From positions 1-64,000 of the forward strand of contig NZ_RXHU01000094.1 in the NCBI RefSeq assembly GCF_003955665.1: a stretch of DNA of 64,000 bases, in the 5' to 3' direction. The notes beneath the pieces were generated by a model. That model made no database searches. It worked only from the letters and a program-made list of their open reading frames with translations, and had not been told where the DNA came from. Made by a program: the position numbers and the translations under genes. This stretch comes from Paenibacillus whitsoniae. Its GTDB lineage: Bacteria > Bacillota > Bacilli > Paenibacillales > NBRC-103111. Positions 46,207 to 54,828 of this stretch are shown here, in pieces (within the stretch, counting starts at the first letter, position 1; the number at the start of each line of letters is the position of its first letter).

Positions 46207-46212
46207 GTGAAA

Positions 46213-46259
46213 AAAACCGAAGGCGAATGTGCGGATTTTACAAGAAGCCCTCGGTTTTT
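46213..46259 (+). terminator. Terminator after the module 3 response regulator
   Basis: AAAACCGAAGGC pairs with GCCCTCGGTTTTT across a loop of 22 bases. Confidence 0.8.
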
Positions 46260-46262
46260 CCA

Positions 46263-46291
46263 TTATCACGCTCCCCCATTCCTTCTATACT
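46263..46291 (+). promoter_or_regulatory. Candidate promoter of importer 3
   Basis: TTATCA (46263-46268) and TATACT (46286-46291) are 17 bp apart. The weak -35 is consistent with activation by the adjacent AraC-type regulator. Confidence 0.45.
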
Positions 46292-46359
46292 TACGTTGTA
46301 AAGGAAAGAGAAACGCTTACGCGGTAAGCCTTCTCCACACAGATTGGGAGGTCAAATCG

Positions 46360-47697
46360 ATGAGAAAAATGGCAGTTTTACTGACAAGCGTACTGGTCAG
46401 CTCAAGTCTTGCGGCATGCGGTTCCACGGATACGGCAAAAGAAGCGTCCTCCCCGGCGGCACAGACAGCAGCACCGACGGCGGCCGCAGCGAAGAAAGAG
46501 GATGCCAAGCCGATCAAGCTTCGCATCTATGCGCAGTATGCGGATGAAGATACGAAAACACCTTACGACTACGCGGTAGCGGAGCTCAAGAAAGAGATGC
46601 CGAACGTGGAGCTGGAACTGGACGTACAAGCGCAGGACGATGGGCAAAAGCTGAAAACGTACGCGGCAACAGGCAATTTGCCGGATATTTTCCAAGCGGG
46701 TCTCGACATCATTGACACGTTCAAAAAGTCGAATAACATTCTCGTACTCGACGACTACGTCACGAAGCTCGGATTCAAAGACAAAATGCAGCCAAGCGCA
46801 ATGAACACGCTCGTAACGGACGACGGGCATACCTACGCGTTCCCTTACGCGGGCAATGAAATGGCGCTGCTGTACTACAACAAAGAGTTGTTCCAGCAGA
46901 ACGGCGTCAAAGTACCGACCACATACGATGAGTTGATGACGGCGGTGAAAACGTTCAGCAGCAAAGGCATCACGCCGCTGTCGCTGTTCGCGAAAGAGAA
47001 GTGGCCTTGCGTCGCGCTTTACGACATGTTCGTTACACGCGCAGAGCCAGGCGGCATTCTGAAGCTGGACAAAGGCCAAGCGAAGGTAGAGGACCCAGCG
47101 TACAAGAATGCGGCGGAGCAAATTGTGAATCTGGTTAAGGCCGGTATGCTGCCGAAAGGCGCGACGAACTTGAACTATGACCAAGCGGCAGCGCTGTTCC
47201 ACGAAGGCAAAGCGGCGATGTTCGTCAACGGTCAATGGGAGATTGAAGCGGCGACGAAGGAGCTTGGCGATAAAGTCGGTTATATGTACATCCCTGCATC
47301 GGACGCTGCGGCGTACGAGAAGGGCAAAACCGCATTCAGCGGCAGCGGCGGCCCTGGCGGCTATGCGGTGTCGGCGAATACGAAGGATAAAGACACTGCG
47401 GCGAAAGTCGCGGCGTTCCTTTCCTTGAAATATGCCGAATATAAATATACGAATAGAAGCAATCCGATTGTGGCGACGAAGGTGGATAAACCGGTCGTGA
47501 AGCCTTTCCCTCCGATGATGGAGCAGCTGTCCAAGGATATTCCGAAAACGACCAGCACGACGGCGTTCTCCTGGGGTCTCTCCAACGCCAAATTCAAAGC
47601 TGCGCTCGAAGATGCGGCTCAGAACCTGATGACCGGCAACTATACAGCCGATCAGTTTGTGAAGGATGTCAGCAAAGCGGCGCCCGCAGCAAAATAA
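46360..47697 (+). CDS. Sugar-binding lipoprotein of ABC importer 3
   Basis: This 445-residue family 1 binding protein starts at ATG 46360 after TTGGGAGGTCAAATCG; a longer frame back to 46207 crosses the promoter and terminator. The lipobox SLAAC lies near residue 20, followed by an Ala/Thr-rich linker, KPIKLRIYAQYADED and the usual binding fold (PYAGNEMALLYYNKELFQQNGVKVP). The sugar is unknown, though its kinase/regulator and the GH43 gene are adjacent. Confidence 0.92.
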   Translation: MRKMAVLLTSVLVSSSLAACGSTDTAKEASSPAAQTAAPTAAAAKKEDAKPIKLRIYAQYADEDTKTPYDYAVAELKKEMPNVELELDVQAQDDGQKLKTYAATGNLPDIFQAGLDIIDTFKKSNNILVLDDYVTKLGFKDKMQPSAMNTLVTDDGHTYAFPYAGNEMALLYYNKELFQQNGVKVPTTYDELMTAVKTFSSKGITPLSLFAKEKWPCVALYDMFVTRAEPGGILKLDKGQAKVEDPAYKNAAEQIVNLVKAGMLPKGATNLNYDQAAALFHEGKAAMFVNGQWEIEAATKELGDKVGYMYIPASDAAAYEKGKTAFSGSGGPGGYAVSANTKDKDTAAKVAAFLSLKYAEYKYTNRSNPIVATKVDKPVVKPFPPMMEQLSKDIPKTTSTTAFSWGLSNAKFKAALEDAAQNLMTGNYTADQFVKDVSKAAPAAK

Positions 47698-47713
47698 TTC
47701 AGTTGGGATGGAG

Positions 47714-47753
47714 AAACTCACACTGTGCCGAGGCCGGGCGGTGTGAGTTTTTC
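47714..47753 (+). promoter_or_regulatory. Intercistronic hairpin, importer 3
   Basis: AAACTCACAC (47714-47723) pairs perfectly with GTGTGAGTTT (47741-47750), followed by TTT. It looks like an attenuating terminator between binding protein and permease. Confidence 0.8.
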
Positions 47754-47774
47754 ACACCAGGAGGATGTGATGGG

Positions 47775-48653
47775 ATGAACAAATTTATGGGCAACAAAAC
47801 GGCCATTGCGCTTTTTACGCTGCCGGCGCTTTTGCTGTATTCGGTCATCGTGTTTTATCCGATTTTGCAGACGTTTTATCGCAGTACGTTTGAATGGGAC
47901 GGTCTCAGTCAAGGAACATTTATTTTTCTAGACAACTATGTGCAGTTGTTTCATGACCGTATTTTCTACACGTCGCTGTACAATGGGCTCGTCTTTGCCG
48001 CTATTCTGGCCGTCGTGCAGATCGGCATCGGGACGGTGCTGGCTTTTACCGTCGCGGAAGGGTTTAAAGGCAGCAAAATTCTGCGCATTTCCTATTTCAT
48101 TCCGGTCGTGCTTTCCATCACGGTCGTCTGTCAGCTGTGGTTGGCGATGTATAACAGTGAATATGGACTATTTAATAAAATATTTGAGGCACTCGGCATC
48201 TCCTACCGGCAAGATTGGCTCAGCAACAGCAAAACGGCGATTTTTGCCATCGCCTTCGTCAACGCGTGGCAGTATATGGGCTACCAGTTCGCGCTTATTC
48301 TCGCGGCTGTCAAATCGGTTCCGGAGCAGTACCTGGAGGCGGCTCGCATCGACGGCGCGTCCAAATGGAAAGCGCACTGGAAAATTACCATTCCAATGCT
48401 GGCGGAAACGTATAAATTTTGCCTCGTGCTGGCCATCACAGGAGGGCTTAACGCCTTCGCCAACATGTTCATTATGACGGGCGGCGGCCCGGGCAACTCG
48501 ACGTATACGCTGACCTATCTCATGTACCGCTCGGCGTTCAGGGTCGGGGAGTTCGGCTACGGCTCCGCAGCCGCGGCGTTCCTCGTCATCGAATGTCTCA
48601 TCGTGACACTCGCGATCAACCGTCTCATTGCCCGAGAACGGATCACATATTAA
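47775..48653 (+). CDS. ABC sugar permease, MalF type (importer 3)
   Basis: This 292-residue permease has six helices and the EAA loop EAARIDGASKWKAHWKITIP. ATG 47775 follows CAGGAGGATGTGATGGG; an in-frame ATG at 47703 lies within the intercistronic hairpin. The MTGGGPGNSTYTLTYLMYRSAF region near residue 240 is typical of CUT1 permeases. Confidence 0.92.
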   Translation: MNKFMGNKTAIALFTLPALLLYSVIVFYPILQTFYRSTFEWDGLSQGTFIFLDNYVQLFHDRIFYTSLYNGLVFAAILAVVQIGIGTVLAFTVAEGFKGSKILRISYFIPVVLSITVVCQLWLAMYNSEYGLFNKIFEALGISYRQDWLSNSKTAIFAIAFVNAWQYMGYQFALILAAVKSVPEQYLEAARIDGASKWKAHWKITIPMLAETYKFCLVLAITGGLNAFANMFIMTGGGPGNSTYTLTYLMYRSAFRVGEFGYGSAAAAFLVIECLIVTLAINRLIARERITY

Positions 48654-48665
48654 GGAGGGCTGGCG

Positions 48666-49511
48666 ATGATGCTGACCTTGCGCAAACTGAAGGCCAAGAA
48701 CCCATTGCTCGGCGCCTTCCTCTGGATCTATGCCGCGCTGTCGGTCTATCCGCTGGTGTGGATGGTGTTCTATTCTTTTAAAAATAACAACGAAATTTTC
48801 GTGACGAATCCGTTCGGCATTCCGCTGCATTTGCGGTTTGAAAATTATTTCGACGCCTGGTCGCGGTTCAATGTGCCGGTCTATTTCTGCAATTCCTTGC
48901 TCGTCGCGGCATCGACGGTCGTCGGTACGATCGTGCTAGCCGTCACGTTCTCGTATGCGGTCGCGCGTATGCAATGGCGGCTGAAGGAAGCAGCCCGTGT
49001 GTACGTGGTGATCGGGATGTTCATTCCCGTTCAGGTCATCATGATCCCGCTGGCGATTCTCGTTCGGGATTTCCATTTGGCGAACACGTACTGGGCACTC
49101 ATTGTGCCGTACATCGCGTTCAACCTATCCTTTTCGAGTATGGTGTTCTACGGCTTCTTCCGGAGCATTCCGGTCGAGCTGGAAGAGTCGGCGTGCATGG
49201 ACGGCGCGAGCATTTATCGGACGTTCTACACGATCATTTTGCCGATTATTAAGCCTGCGATTGCGACGATGGTGATTTTCGTCTTCTTGTCGGCGTGGAA
49301 CGAATTCACGATGGCGCTCATTCTCATTACGAAGGAGTCGCTCAAAACATTGCCGCTCGGCCTACTCTTCTTCCAAGGACAGTTCACGACGAATTGGGGC
49401 GCGATGGGGGCAGCGATGACGATTGCTTCCTTGCCGACCGTGCTGGTGTATGTGCTGTTCAGCGAACAGGTGGAGAAAGCGTTGACTGTCGGATCGGCGG
49501 TAAAAGGGTAA
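48666..49511 (+). CDS. ABC sugar permease, MalG type (importer 3)
   Basis: This 281-residue partner has six helices and the EAA loop ESACMDGASIYRTFYTIILP. It is 12 bp after the first permease with TTAAGGAGG as ribosome site; ATG 48666 or the adjacent ATG 48669 could serve. The C-terminal VEKALTVGSAVKG is typical. Confidence 0.92.
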   Translation: MMLTLRKLKAKNPLLGAFLWIYAALSVYPLVWMVFYSFKNNNEIFVTNPFGIPLHLRFENYFDAWSRFNVPVYFCNSLLVAASTVVGTIVLAVTFSYAVARMQWRLKEAARVYVVIGMFIPVQVIMIPLAILVRDFHLANTYWALIVPYIAFNLSFSSMVFYGFFRSIPVELEESACMDGASIYRTFYTIILPIIKPAIATMVIFVFLSAWNEFTMALILITKESLKTLPLGLLFFQGQFTTNWGAMGAAMTIASLPTVLVYVLFSEQVEKALTVGSAVKG

Positions 49512-49540
49512 CACGTAGCTAACGAAATATGTGCATGAAG

Positions 49541-49577
49541 CGTCTCTTTTGGTCTCGGCCATCAGGACGTTTTTTTT
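49541..49577 (+). terminator. Terminator of the importer 3 operon
   Basis: AGCGTCT pairs with GGACGTT (two wobbles) and an eight-base T run follows. Confidence 0.65.
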
Positions 49578-49652
49578 GCTTTGCGCTCGCAAAGCGTGGT
49601 ACTCTCTTAGAAGATAATTGAAGCAAGGATTTCATGGTAATTACGGGGGCGC

Positions 49653-51200
49653 ATGATCGTTCGAAAACTTGAAAAAGTCATTTTATGGGCAGGCCTTCTT
49701 TTCTTTGCCTGCGTCTTTTTGTTCAGTCTGGTCGCTCGCACCGGCTTAGCCGGCCATCGGGATATTACGCTGGGCCTCGCCGGCTTCCCCGATCTGCGGA
49801 TCGGGCTGGAGAGCCATCCGGCGGTGACACTGGGGCTCCTTATAACGGTACTGGCCGCCTACACAGGCGTCGGCTTATGGCTGCACAAGCGGCCGGCTTC
49901 CCGCGGTAGCTTTCTTCTCGGCCTGTTGGCTGTCGCCGTCAGTTTGCGCCTTGCCGCCGTATTCTACTTGGACACGCAGCCCGGATCGGACTTCCGGGTG
50001 CTGTACGAGAACGCGCAGAAGGCGGCTGCGGGGGATTTTTCATTTGGCCATTCGGAGTATTATGTACGCTGGGTCTACCAGCTGGGGTATACGCTGTATC
50101 AAGGGCTCATTCTCTCGTGGTTCGGTCCAGGGCTCTTGCCGCTTAAACTGTTCAACGTACTGTTCGATACGCTGACTGTGGTGCTGGTGTATCGGATCGC
50201 TGCGAACGTGTTTGGCGAGACAAGCGGCAGAATGGCCGGCCTTCTCTATGCTACTTATGTGCCGAATCTGCTCATGAGCGCGGTGCTGTCCAATCAGCAC
50301 TTGTCTACGCTGTTCTTCGCGGCAGGATGCTGGGCGGCGATTGCGCTTAGGCATCGGAAATCACCGTGGGGGATGGCGGCTGTGGGAGTTTTGTTTGCGG
50401 CGGGGACGACGTTTCGGCCGATGGGGGCTTTTTACGCCGGGATCTTATTGCTCTTCCTGCTGGCGGTGGCGTGGCAGAGAGAAGGCAAGCTTCGTTACCA
50501 GCTCGGCGAACTGGCGAAGAAAGCGGCAGTATTCGCAGCCGTGTACCTGATCATGCAGCAAGCCGTAGCCTACACGCTGATTGCGCAAGGGGTGACGGAG
50601 GTCAATCTATACGCCAACCAGGAGCCGTATTGGAAGTTTATGGTGGGGATGAACAGCAGCTCCTACGGCTTCTGGAACGAAGATGATGCGGTCTACGCTT
50701 CGCAATTCCCGCTCGGCGAGCAGCGGAATCATATGGAAAAGATGCGGTTTATGGAGCGCCTGCACGATGTGAAAGCGATGCCTGCTTTATTCGTTTCAAA
50801 ATGGGCGGTGATGTGGGCCGGCAATGACGAATCGATTCTGTGGAGCCTGGAAGGCACGGATCGCACGTATTTGCCGTTAAATGTTCTGGCTATGGAACGG
50901 GCGCAGTATATGGCGATGGCCGTCATGGGATTTGCTGCGCTGTATGTGTTGTTGTTTAAGCGTGCAAGAAATGCCGGAAGGCCGCAAGAAAGCCCGGAGA
51001 AAGGACCGGTTCTCTTCCTTCTTGCTCTGCTGCTCGCCTATGCGGCGCTTCATCTCGTGATTGAAGTGCAAGTGCGCTACAGGCTGGACATCATGCCCTT
51101 CTTCACTGCCATTGCAGGGTTTGGCTGCCTGACGCTCGGCAGGGGTGTGGAGAAACGAAGAAAAGCTGAGCAAACGAACGACAAGGCGACCGGCCTTTAA
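49653..51200 (+). CDS. GT39/PMT-like membrane glycosyltransferase
   Basis: This 515-residue GT-C fold protein has about ten to twelve membrane helices. The conserved acidic motif of the first external loop appears as QPGSDF with D113. Later segments, RWVYQLGYTLYQ, VLVYRIAANVFGETSGRMAGLLYATYV and TTFRPMGAFYAG, match the PMT_2/ArnT-like group that transfers sugars from polyprenyl-phosphate carriers to proteins or wall glycans. Ribosome site is weak (ACGGGGGCGC). It lies between a sugar-importer terminator and a kinase gene, with no evident link to either. Acceptor is unknown. Confidence 0.8.
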   Translation: MIVRKLEKVILWAGLLFFACVFLFSLVARTGLAGHRDITLGLAGFPDLRIGLESHPAVTLGLLITVLAAYTGVGLWLHKRPASRGSFLLGLLAVAVSLRLAAVFYLDTQPGSDFRVLYENAQKAAAGDFSFGHSEYYVRWVYQLGYTLYQGLILSWFGPGLLPLKLFNVLFDTLTVVLVYRIAANVFGETSGRMAGLLYATYVPNLLMSAVLSNQHLSTLFFAAGCWAAIALRHRKSPWGMAAVGVLFAAGTTFRPMGAFYAGILLLFLLAVAWQREGKLRYQLGELAKKAAVFAAVYLIMQQAVAYTLIAQGVTEVNLYANQEPYWKFMVGMNSSSYGFWNEDDAVYASQFPLGEQRNHMEKMRFMERLHDVKAMPALFVSKWAVMWAGNDESILWSLEGTDRTYLPLNVLAMERAQYMAMAVMGFAALYVLLFKRARNAGRPQESPEKGPVLFLLALLLAYAALHLVIEVQVRYRLDIMPFFTAIAGFGCLTLGRGVEKRRKAEQTNDKATGL

Positions 51201-51239
51201 GCTGGCCATGATCATCGCAAGAGAAGGAGGGCTATCATC

Positions 51240-53039
51240 ATGCTCAAGCGGATATTTATCAAGCGCAGCAGCGTTCAGCATCGGATGCTGCTCGCTTTTC
51301 TCGCGTTGGTGGTGGTGCCGTTAAGCATCTTCAGCTATTTCTCGCTGACGATTTCCAGCAATACGATCGAGAAGCAGGCCGGCGAAGCGAAGCTGAAGTC
51401 GCTTGGCTTGATTTCGCAGAAGCTGGGCATCATGGCGTCCGATTTGACGGCGATTTCCAATATTTATTTTTCCAACGAAGAGCTGCGTTCCCTGCTGCAA
51501 AGCCCGGCGGGCGACCAGGCGTACCAAGAGCGGCTGCAGCGGCAGTTTTTGACCAAGCTGATCGTTTCGTACCGGTATGCCTACACATGGCTCGATTACT
51601 ACACCTCGATTTTCGGGTTTAATAATGTGGAGCTGCATACGTTCTATAACGGACCGAAGATTGGGATTGACACATTTCGGGGCGACAGCTGGTTTCAAGA
51701 GGCGGTGAAGGAGAACGGGGGCATTGTCTGGATCACAAATCCGTCGCCGAGCTTGACGCCGACCATTAACGACGACTACTACGTATCGGCGATTCGCTTG
51801 CTGAAAGATTTTGAGAGCAATACGACGGTGGGCATGCTCATGATCAATGTAGGCGAGAGTTTTATCTACAAGCAGTATGGGGATGCGGCGAGCGAAGGCG
51901 AGCAGATTCTTATTTTCGATCGCGGGGGCACCGTCGTTTCCGCTACAGACAAGCACCGCCTTGCGGAAAGCATGACACAGGCCCCGTACTATAAACAATT
52001 TACCGGGGATGAAGGCCGGTTTAACGTAACCATCGACCGCAAGCCGATGCTGGTGACATACCATAAAGTCAGCTCCACGGATTGGACGATCGTCTCGTAT
52101 ACGCCGCTGAACACGCTGCTTGCGAATGTGACGCGATCCAAGTGGATTACGCTTATTGGACTTGCCGGTCTGATGCTGCTTTCGGTCATCCTGTCCTATG
52201 TCATTGCGAGCCGCCTCTCGGTGCCGATTCGCAGGCTGTATGCCAGTATGAAGCGGGTTGAAATGGGCGATCTGAGCGAACGGACGAAGGTTCACAGCAA
52301 TGACGAGATTGGGGAGCTCGCCGGGAAATTCAATCAGATGGTCGAACGCATCGAGGAATTGCACGACCAGGTCATTGTCGAGCAGGATTTGAAGCGCAAA
52401 TCCGAGCTGCAAAATTTGCAGTCGCAAATTAATACGCATTTTTTATATAACACGCTGGCGTCGATTCGTTCCTTACTGCTGACCGAAACGAGAGAAAAGG
52501 TGGATCAAGTGATCGTTTCGCTGGTGAAGCTGCTTCGCAAGACATTATCGGACGAAAGCGAGTACATCACGATTGGGGAAGAGTTGGACAACCTCCAGAA
52601 CTATGTCAATATTCAAATGGCGCGGCAGTATGACAAATTGCAGGTGCATTTTGAGATTGAGGAGCATATCGGCTCGTATCGGACGTTGAAGCTGCTTCTG
52701 CAGCCGTTGGTGGAAAATGCGATTTTCCACGGGATCGAGCCGAAGGAAGGGCCAGGCGAAATCGTGATTCAAGCCTGGGAGGAAGCGGGCGAAATCAGGC
52801 TGCGGATTACGGATAACGGTGTCGGCATTGCCATGTCGGAGGAAATCGGAAGCGGTTCCCTGACAGAGCGTGTGCTAGCCTCGGCGGGAGGCGTTGGGCT
52901 GCGCAATGTGCAGACCCGGATGCGCACGCATTTTGGGGAGAAGTTCGGCTTGCAGGTGCTTCATGCGGATGAGCGGGGCACCAGCATTGCGTTAAATTGG
53001 CCGGTCTTTATGCGGGTAGAGGAGTTGAAACGGAAATGA
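51240..53039 (+). CDS. YesM-type sensor histidine kinase (module 4), variant H-box
   Basis: This 599-residue kinase has helices near residues 17-39 and 299-321 around a Cache-like sensor, HAMP (LSVPIRRLYASMKRVEMGDLSER) and an ATPase domain (LLQPLVENAIFHGIE, DNGVGI). The phosphoacceptor box reads QINTHFLYN with H400; Thr replaces the nearly invariant Pro. GAGAAGGAGGGCTATCATC precedes ATG 51240. It overlaps the regulator as ATGA and lies 40 bp after the glycosyltransferase gene. Confidence 0.92.
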   Translation: MLKRIFIKRSSVQHRMLLAFLALVVVPLSIFSYFSLTISSNTIEKQAGEAKLKSLGLISQKLGIMASDLTAISNIYFSNEELRSLLQSPAGDQAYQERLQRQFLTKLIVSYRYAYTWLDYYTSIFGFNNVELHTFYNGPKIGIDTFRGDSWFQEAVKENGGIVWITNPSPSLTPTINDDYYVSAIRLLKDFESNTTVGMLMINVGESFIYKQYGDAASEGEQILIFDRGGTVVSATDKHRLAESMTQAPYYKQFTGDEGRFNVTIDRKPMLVTYHKVSSTDWTIVSYTPLNTLLANVTRSKWITLIGLAGLMLLSVILSYVIASRLSVPIRRLYASMKRVEMGDLSERTKVHSNDEIGELAGKFNQMVERIEELHDQVIVEQDLKRKSELQNLQSQINTHFLYNTLASIRSLLLTETREKVDQVIVSLVKLLRKTLSDESEYITIGEELDNLQNYVNIQMARQYDKLQVHFEIEEHIGSYRTLKLLLQPLVENAIFHGIEPKEGPGEIVIQAWEEAGEIRLRITDNGVGIAMSEEIGSGSLTERVLASAGGVGLRNVQTRMRTHFGEKFGLQVLHADERGTSIALNWPVFMRVEELKRK

Positions 53040-54664
53040 ACATCGTGCTGGTGGATGACGAAGCGCAAATTCGTCGCTGGCTGGAAATTTTGCTGAATCA
53101 AACGGGACTGGGGGTTCAACTGATTGCGAATTGCAGCAACGGTAAAGAGGCGCTGGAGGTGTGCCGAACCCGCGAAATCGACGTGGTGATCACGGATATT
53201 AAAATGCCGGTCATGGACGGCATCGCACTGATCCGAAGCCTGAAGGCGGAGCGCCCCTCTATTGTGAGCTTCATCCTAAGCTCCTACAGTGAGTTTCATT
53301 ATGCGTCCGAGGCGATCAAGGCCGGGGCTTACGATTATTTGCTAAAGGCGGAAATTACGCCTGACGATCTTCGCCAAGCGCTGCTCAAGGCACAGGAAGC
53401 GATTGACAAGGAGCGGATGCGCCAGCGCGAAGTGTTTAGTTTAAAAAGCGAGCTCAACGGCAATCAATATGCGCTGCGCTCTTTGTTCTTCCGCGACCTG
53501 CTGCGCGGGGCAGCTGTCCAAGCCGCGGAATTTGAGGAGAAGATGCGGATGTTCCGCATACCGCTTCGCGGCAAGCACCTCATGATGATGGTGCTGCGAA
53601 GCGACGAGCACGGGGAAGTAAAAGAGCGCGCCAAGATCAGCGAGCCCGAGCTGCTCGAATCCGCTGTGATCAACATCATTGATGAAACGCTGCGGGTTGA
53701 AACGGATAGCGGATGCTGTTTTGTTGCGGAAGAGAATACGTATGTGGCGCTGTACAATTACGGAGACTGGGGAGAGAAATCGCTCCGCGAGACGACACTG
53801 CGCCACGCGCACCGGATTTCCGGCTACCTGCTTGAACTGCTCGGTTTATCGGTTTCCGTCGGCATCTCCTTGCCTGCAATGAAATTGACATCGCTGGCCG
53901 AGCAGTTTGAAGAGGCGAGATTGGCGCTGAGTCATAAACAATTTTACGCGCGGCGAAGCATCGCTTGGTACGTGGATGAGGACAAGGGTGCGGGTGGCGG
54001 CCCTGAGCGGCGACAGCACCAGTTGGATCATCTGTCCGAACTGCTGGATCGCGACGAGTTTGACCGCATCGTTCCCTATCTCCGATTGGTCATGGAGGAA
54101 GTAGGCCAAACTATGGCGTGGAGAGAGAAAGAGCTGAAAGCGTTCTGCATCGAAGCTGTGTTTTTGCTGCAGCGGACGGTGCGCCGACTCAAGGCCGCGG
54201 CGGGGCTTGATGATGTGCGGCAGCAGGAAGCTGAGCGCCCCCATGAAGTGATCGCAAGCCTGCCGACGTTCGAGCACGTGAACGAGTGGCTGTTGGCGCG
54301 CGCCGTTCAAGCGATGGAGGAAGCGCATGCGTTTCAGCACCCGTACAGCGAAGCGATTCGCAAGGTGTGCGACTACGTCAAGGCGAACTATGCGGCCGGG
54401 GTTTCCTTGCAGGAAGCGGCAGATTACGTGCACCTCAATCGCAATTATTTGAGCGAGCTGTTCAAGAAAGAAACCGGCATTTCCTTCAATGACTTTTTGA
54501 CCCAAGTGCGCATCGAGAAAGTGAAAGAGCTGATCGTGGAAGGCAAGACGCCGATCGGCCAGCTCTGCGAGAAGGTCGGCTATCCGGACGGCAGCTATTT
54601 ATCGAAAGTTTTTAAAAAAGTGACCGGCATGACGCCCCTCGAATTTAAGCGAAAAAAGGGGTAG
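53036..54664 (+). CDS. YesN-type response regulator with AraC output (module 4)
   Basis: This 542-residue regulator has a receiver domain (IVLVDDE, D54 in ITDIKMPVMDG, LLKAEI where Ala replaces the usual Pro after the conserved Lys) and a C-terminal AraC domain (VHLNRNYLSELFKKETGISF and VGYPDGSYLSKVFKKVTGMTP). ATG 53036 overlaps the kinase stop. A terminator at 54673-54714 separates it from its presumed target, the importer 4 operon. Confidence 0.92.
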   Translation: MNIVLVDDEAQIRRWLEILLNQTGLGVQLIANCSNGKEALEVCRTREIDVVITDIKMPVMDGIALIRSLKAERPSIVSFILSSYSEFHYASEAIKAGAYDYLLKAEITPDDLRQALLKAQEAIDKERMRQREVFSLKSELNGNQYALRSLFFRDLLRGAAVQAAEFEEKMRMFRIPLRGKHLMMMVLRSDEHGEVKERAKISEPELLESAVINIIDETLRVETDSGCCFVAEENTYVALYNYGDWGEKSLRETTLRHAHRISGYLLELLGLSVSVGISLPAMKLTSLAEQFEEARLALSHKQFYARRSIAWYVDEDKGAGGGPERRQHQLDHLSELLDRDEFDRIVPYLRLVMEEVGQTMAWREKELKAFCIEAVFLLQRTVRRLKAAAGLDDVRQQEAERPHEVIASLPTFEHVNEWLLARAVQAMEEAHAFQHPYSEAIRKVCDYVKANYAAGVSLQEAADYVHLNRNYLSELFKKETGISFNDFLTQVRIEKVKELIVEGKTPIGQLCEKVGYPDGSYLSKVFKKVTGMTPLEFKRKKG

Positions 54665-54672
54665 CCGTTTCA

Positions 54673-54714
54673 GATCCTTCTTCTTCCGAACAAGAATGAA
54701 GGGTCTTTTTGTAC
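54673..54714 (+). terminator. Terminator after the module 4 response regulator
   Basis: AGATCCTTC pairs with GAAGGGTCT across a loop of about 20 bases, followed by TTTTTG. Confidence 0.8.
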
Positions 54715-54769
54715 GAAATCATGACAAAAGGTGCCGAAGAAAAGAACAAAAATCGGCGGAAAGCCCCCC

Positions 54770-54775
54770 TATAAT
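54770..54775 (+). promoter_or_regulatory. -10 box of the importer 4 promoter
   Basis: A perfect TATAAT stands 54 bp before ATG 54829. No recognisable -35 box is found 15-19 bp upstream (an A-rich tract instead), as expected of an AraC-activated promoter. Confidence 0.5.
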
Positions 54776-54828
54776 TAGGGTACGGCAGCAAGGAAAGCCG
54801 ATAAAACAACAAAAAGGCAGGGAAGCGC

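Noticed and set aside
46308..46321. Possible CcpA cre site near AAACGCTTAC
   Set aside because: Only the right half fits the cre consensus; three of the left-side positions and the last base disagree.
46402..47721. 439-codon minus-strand open frame
   Set aside because: Antisense to the importer 3 binding protein; extreme Arg/Phe/Cys content and no start signals mark it as a shadow.
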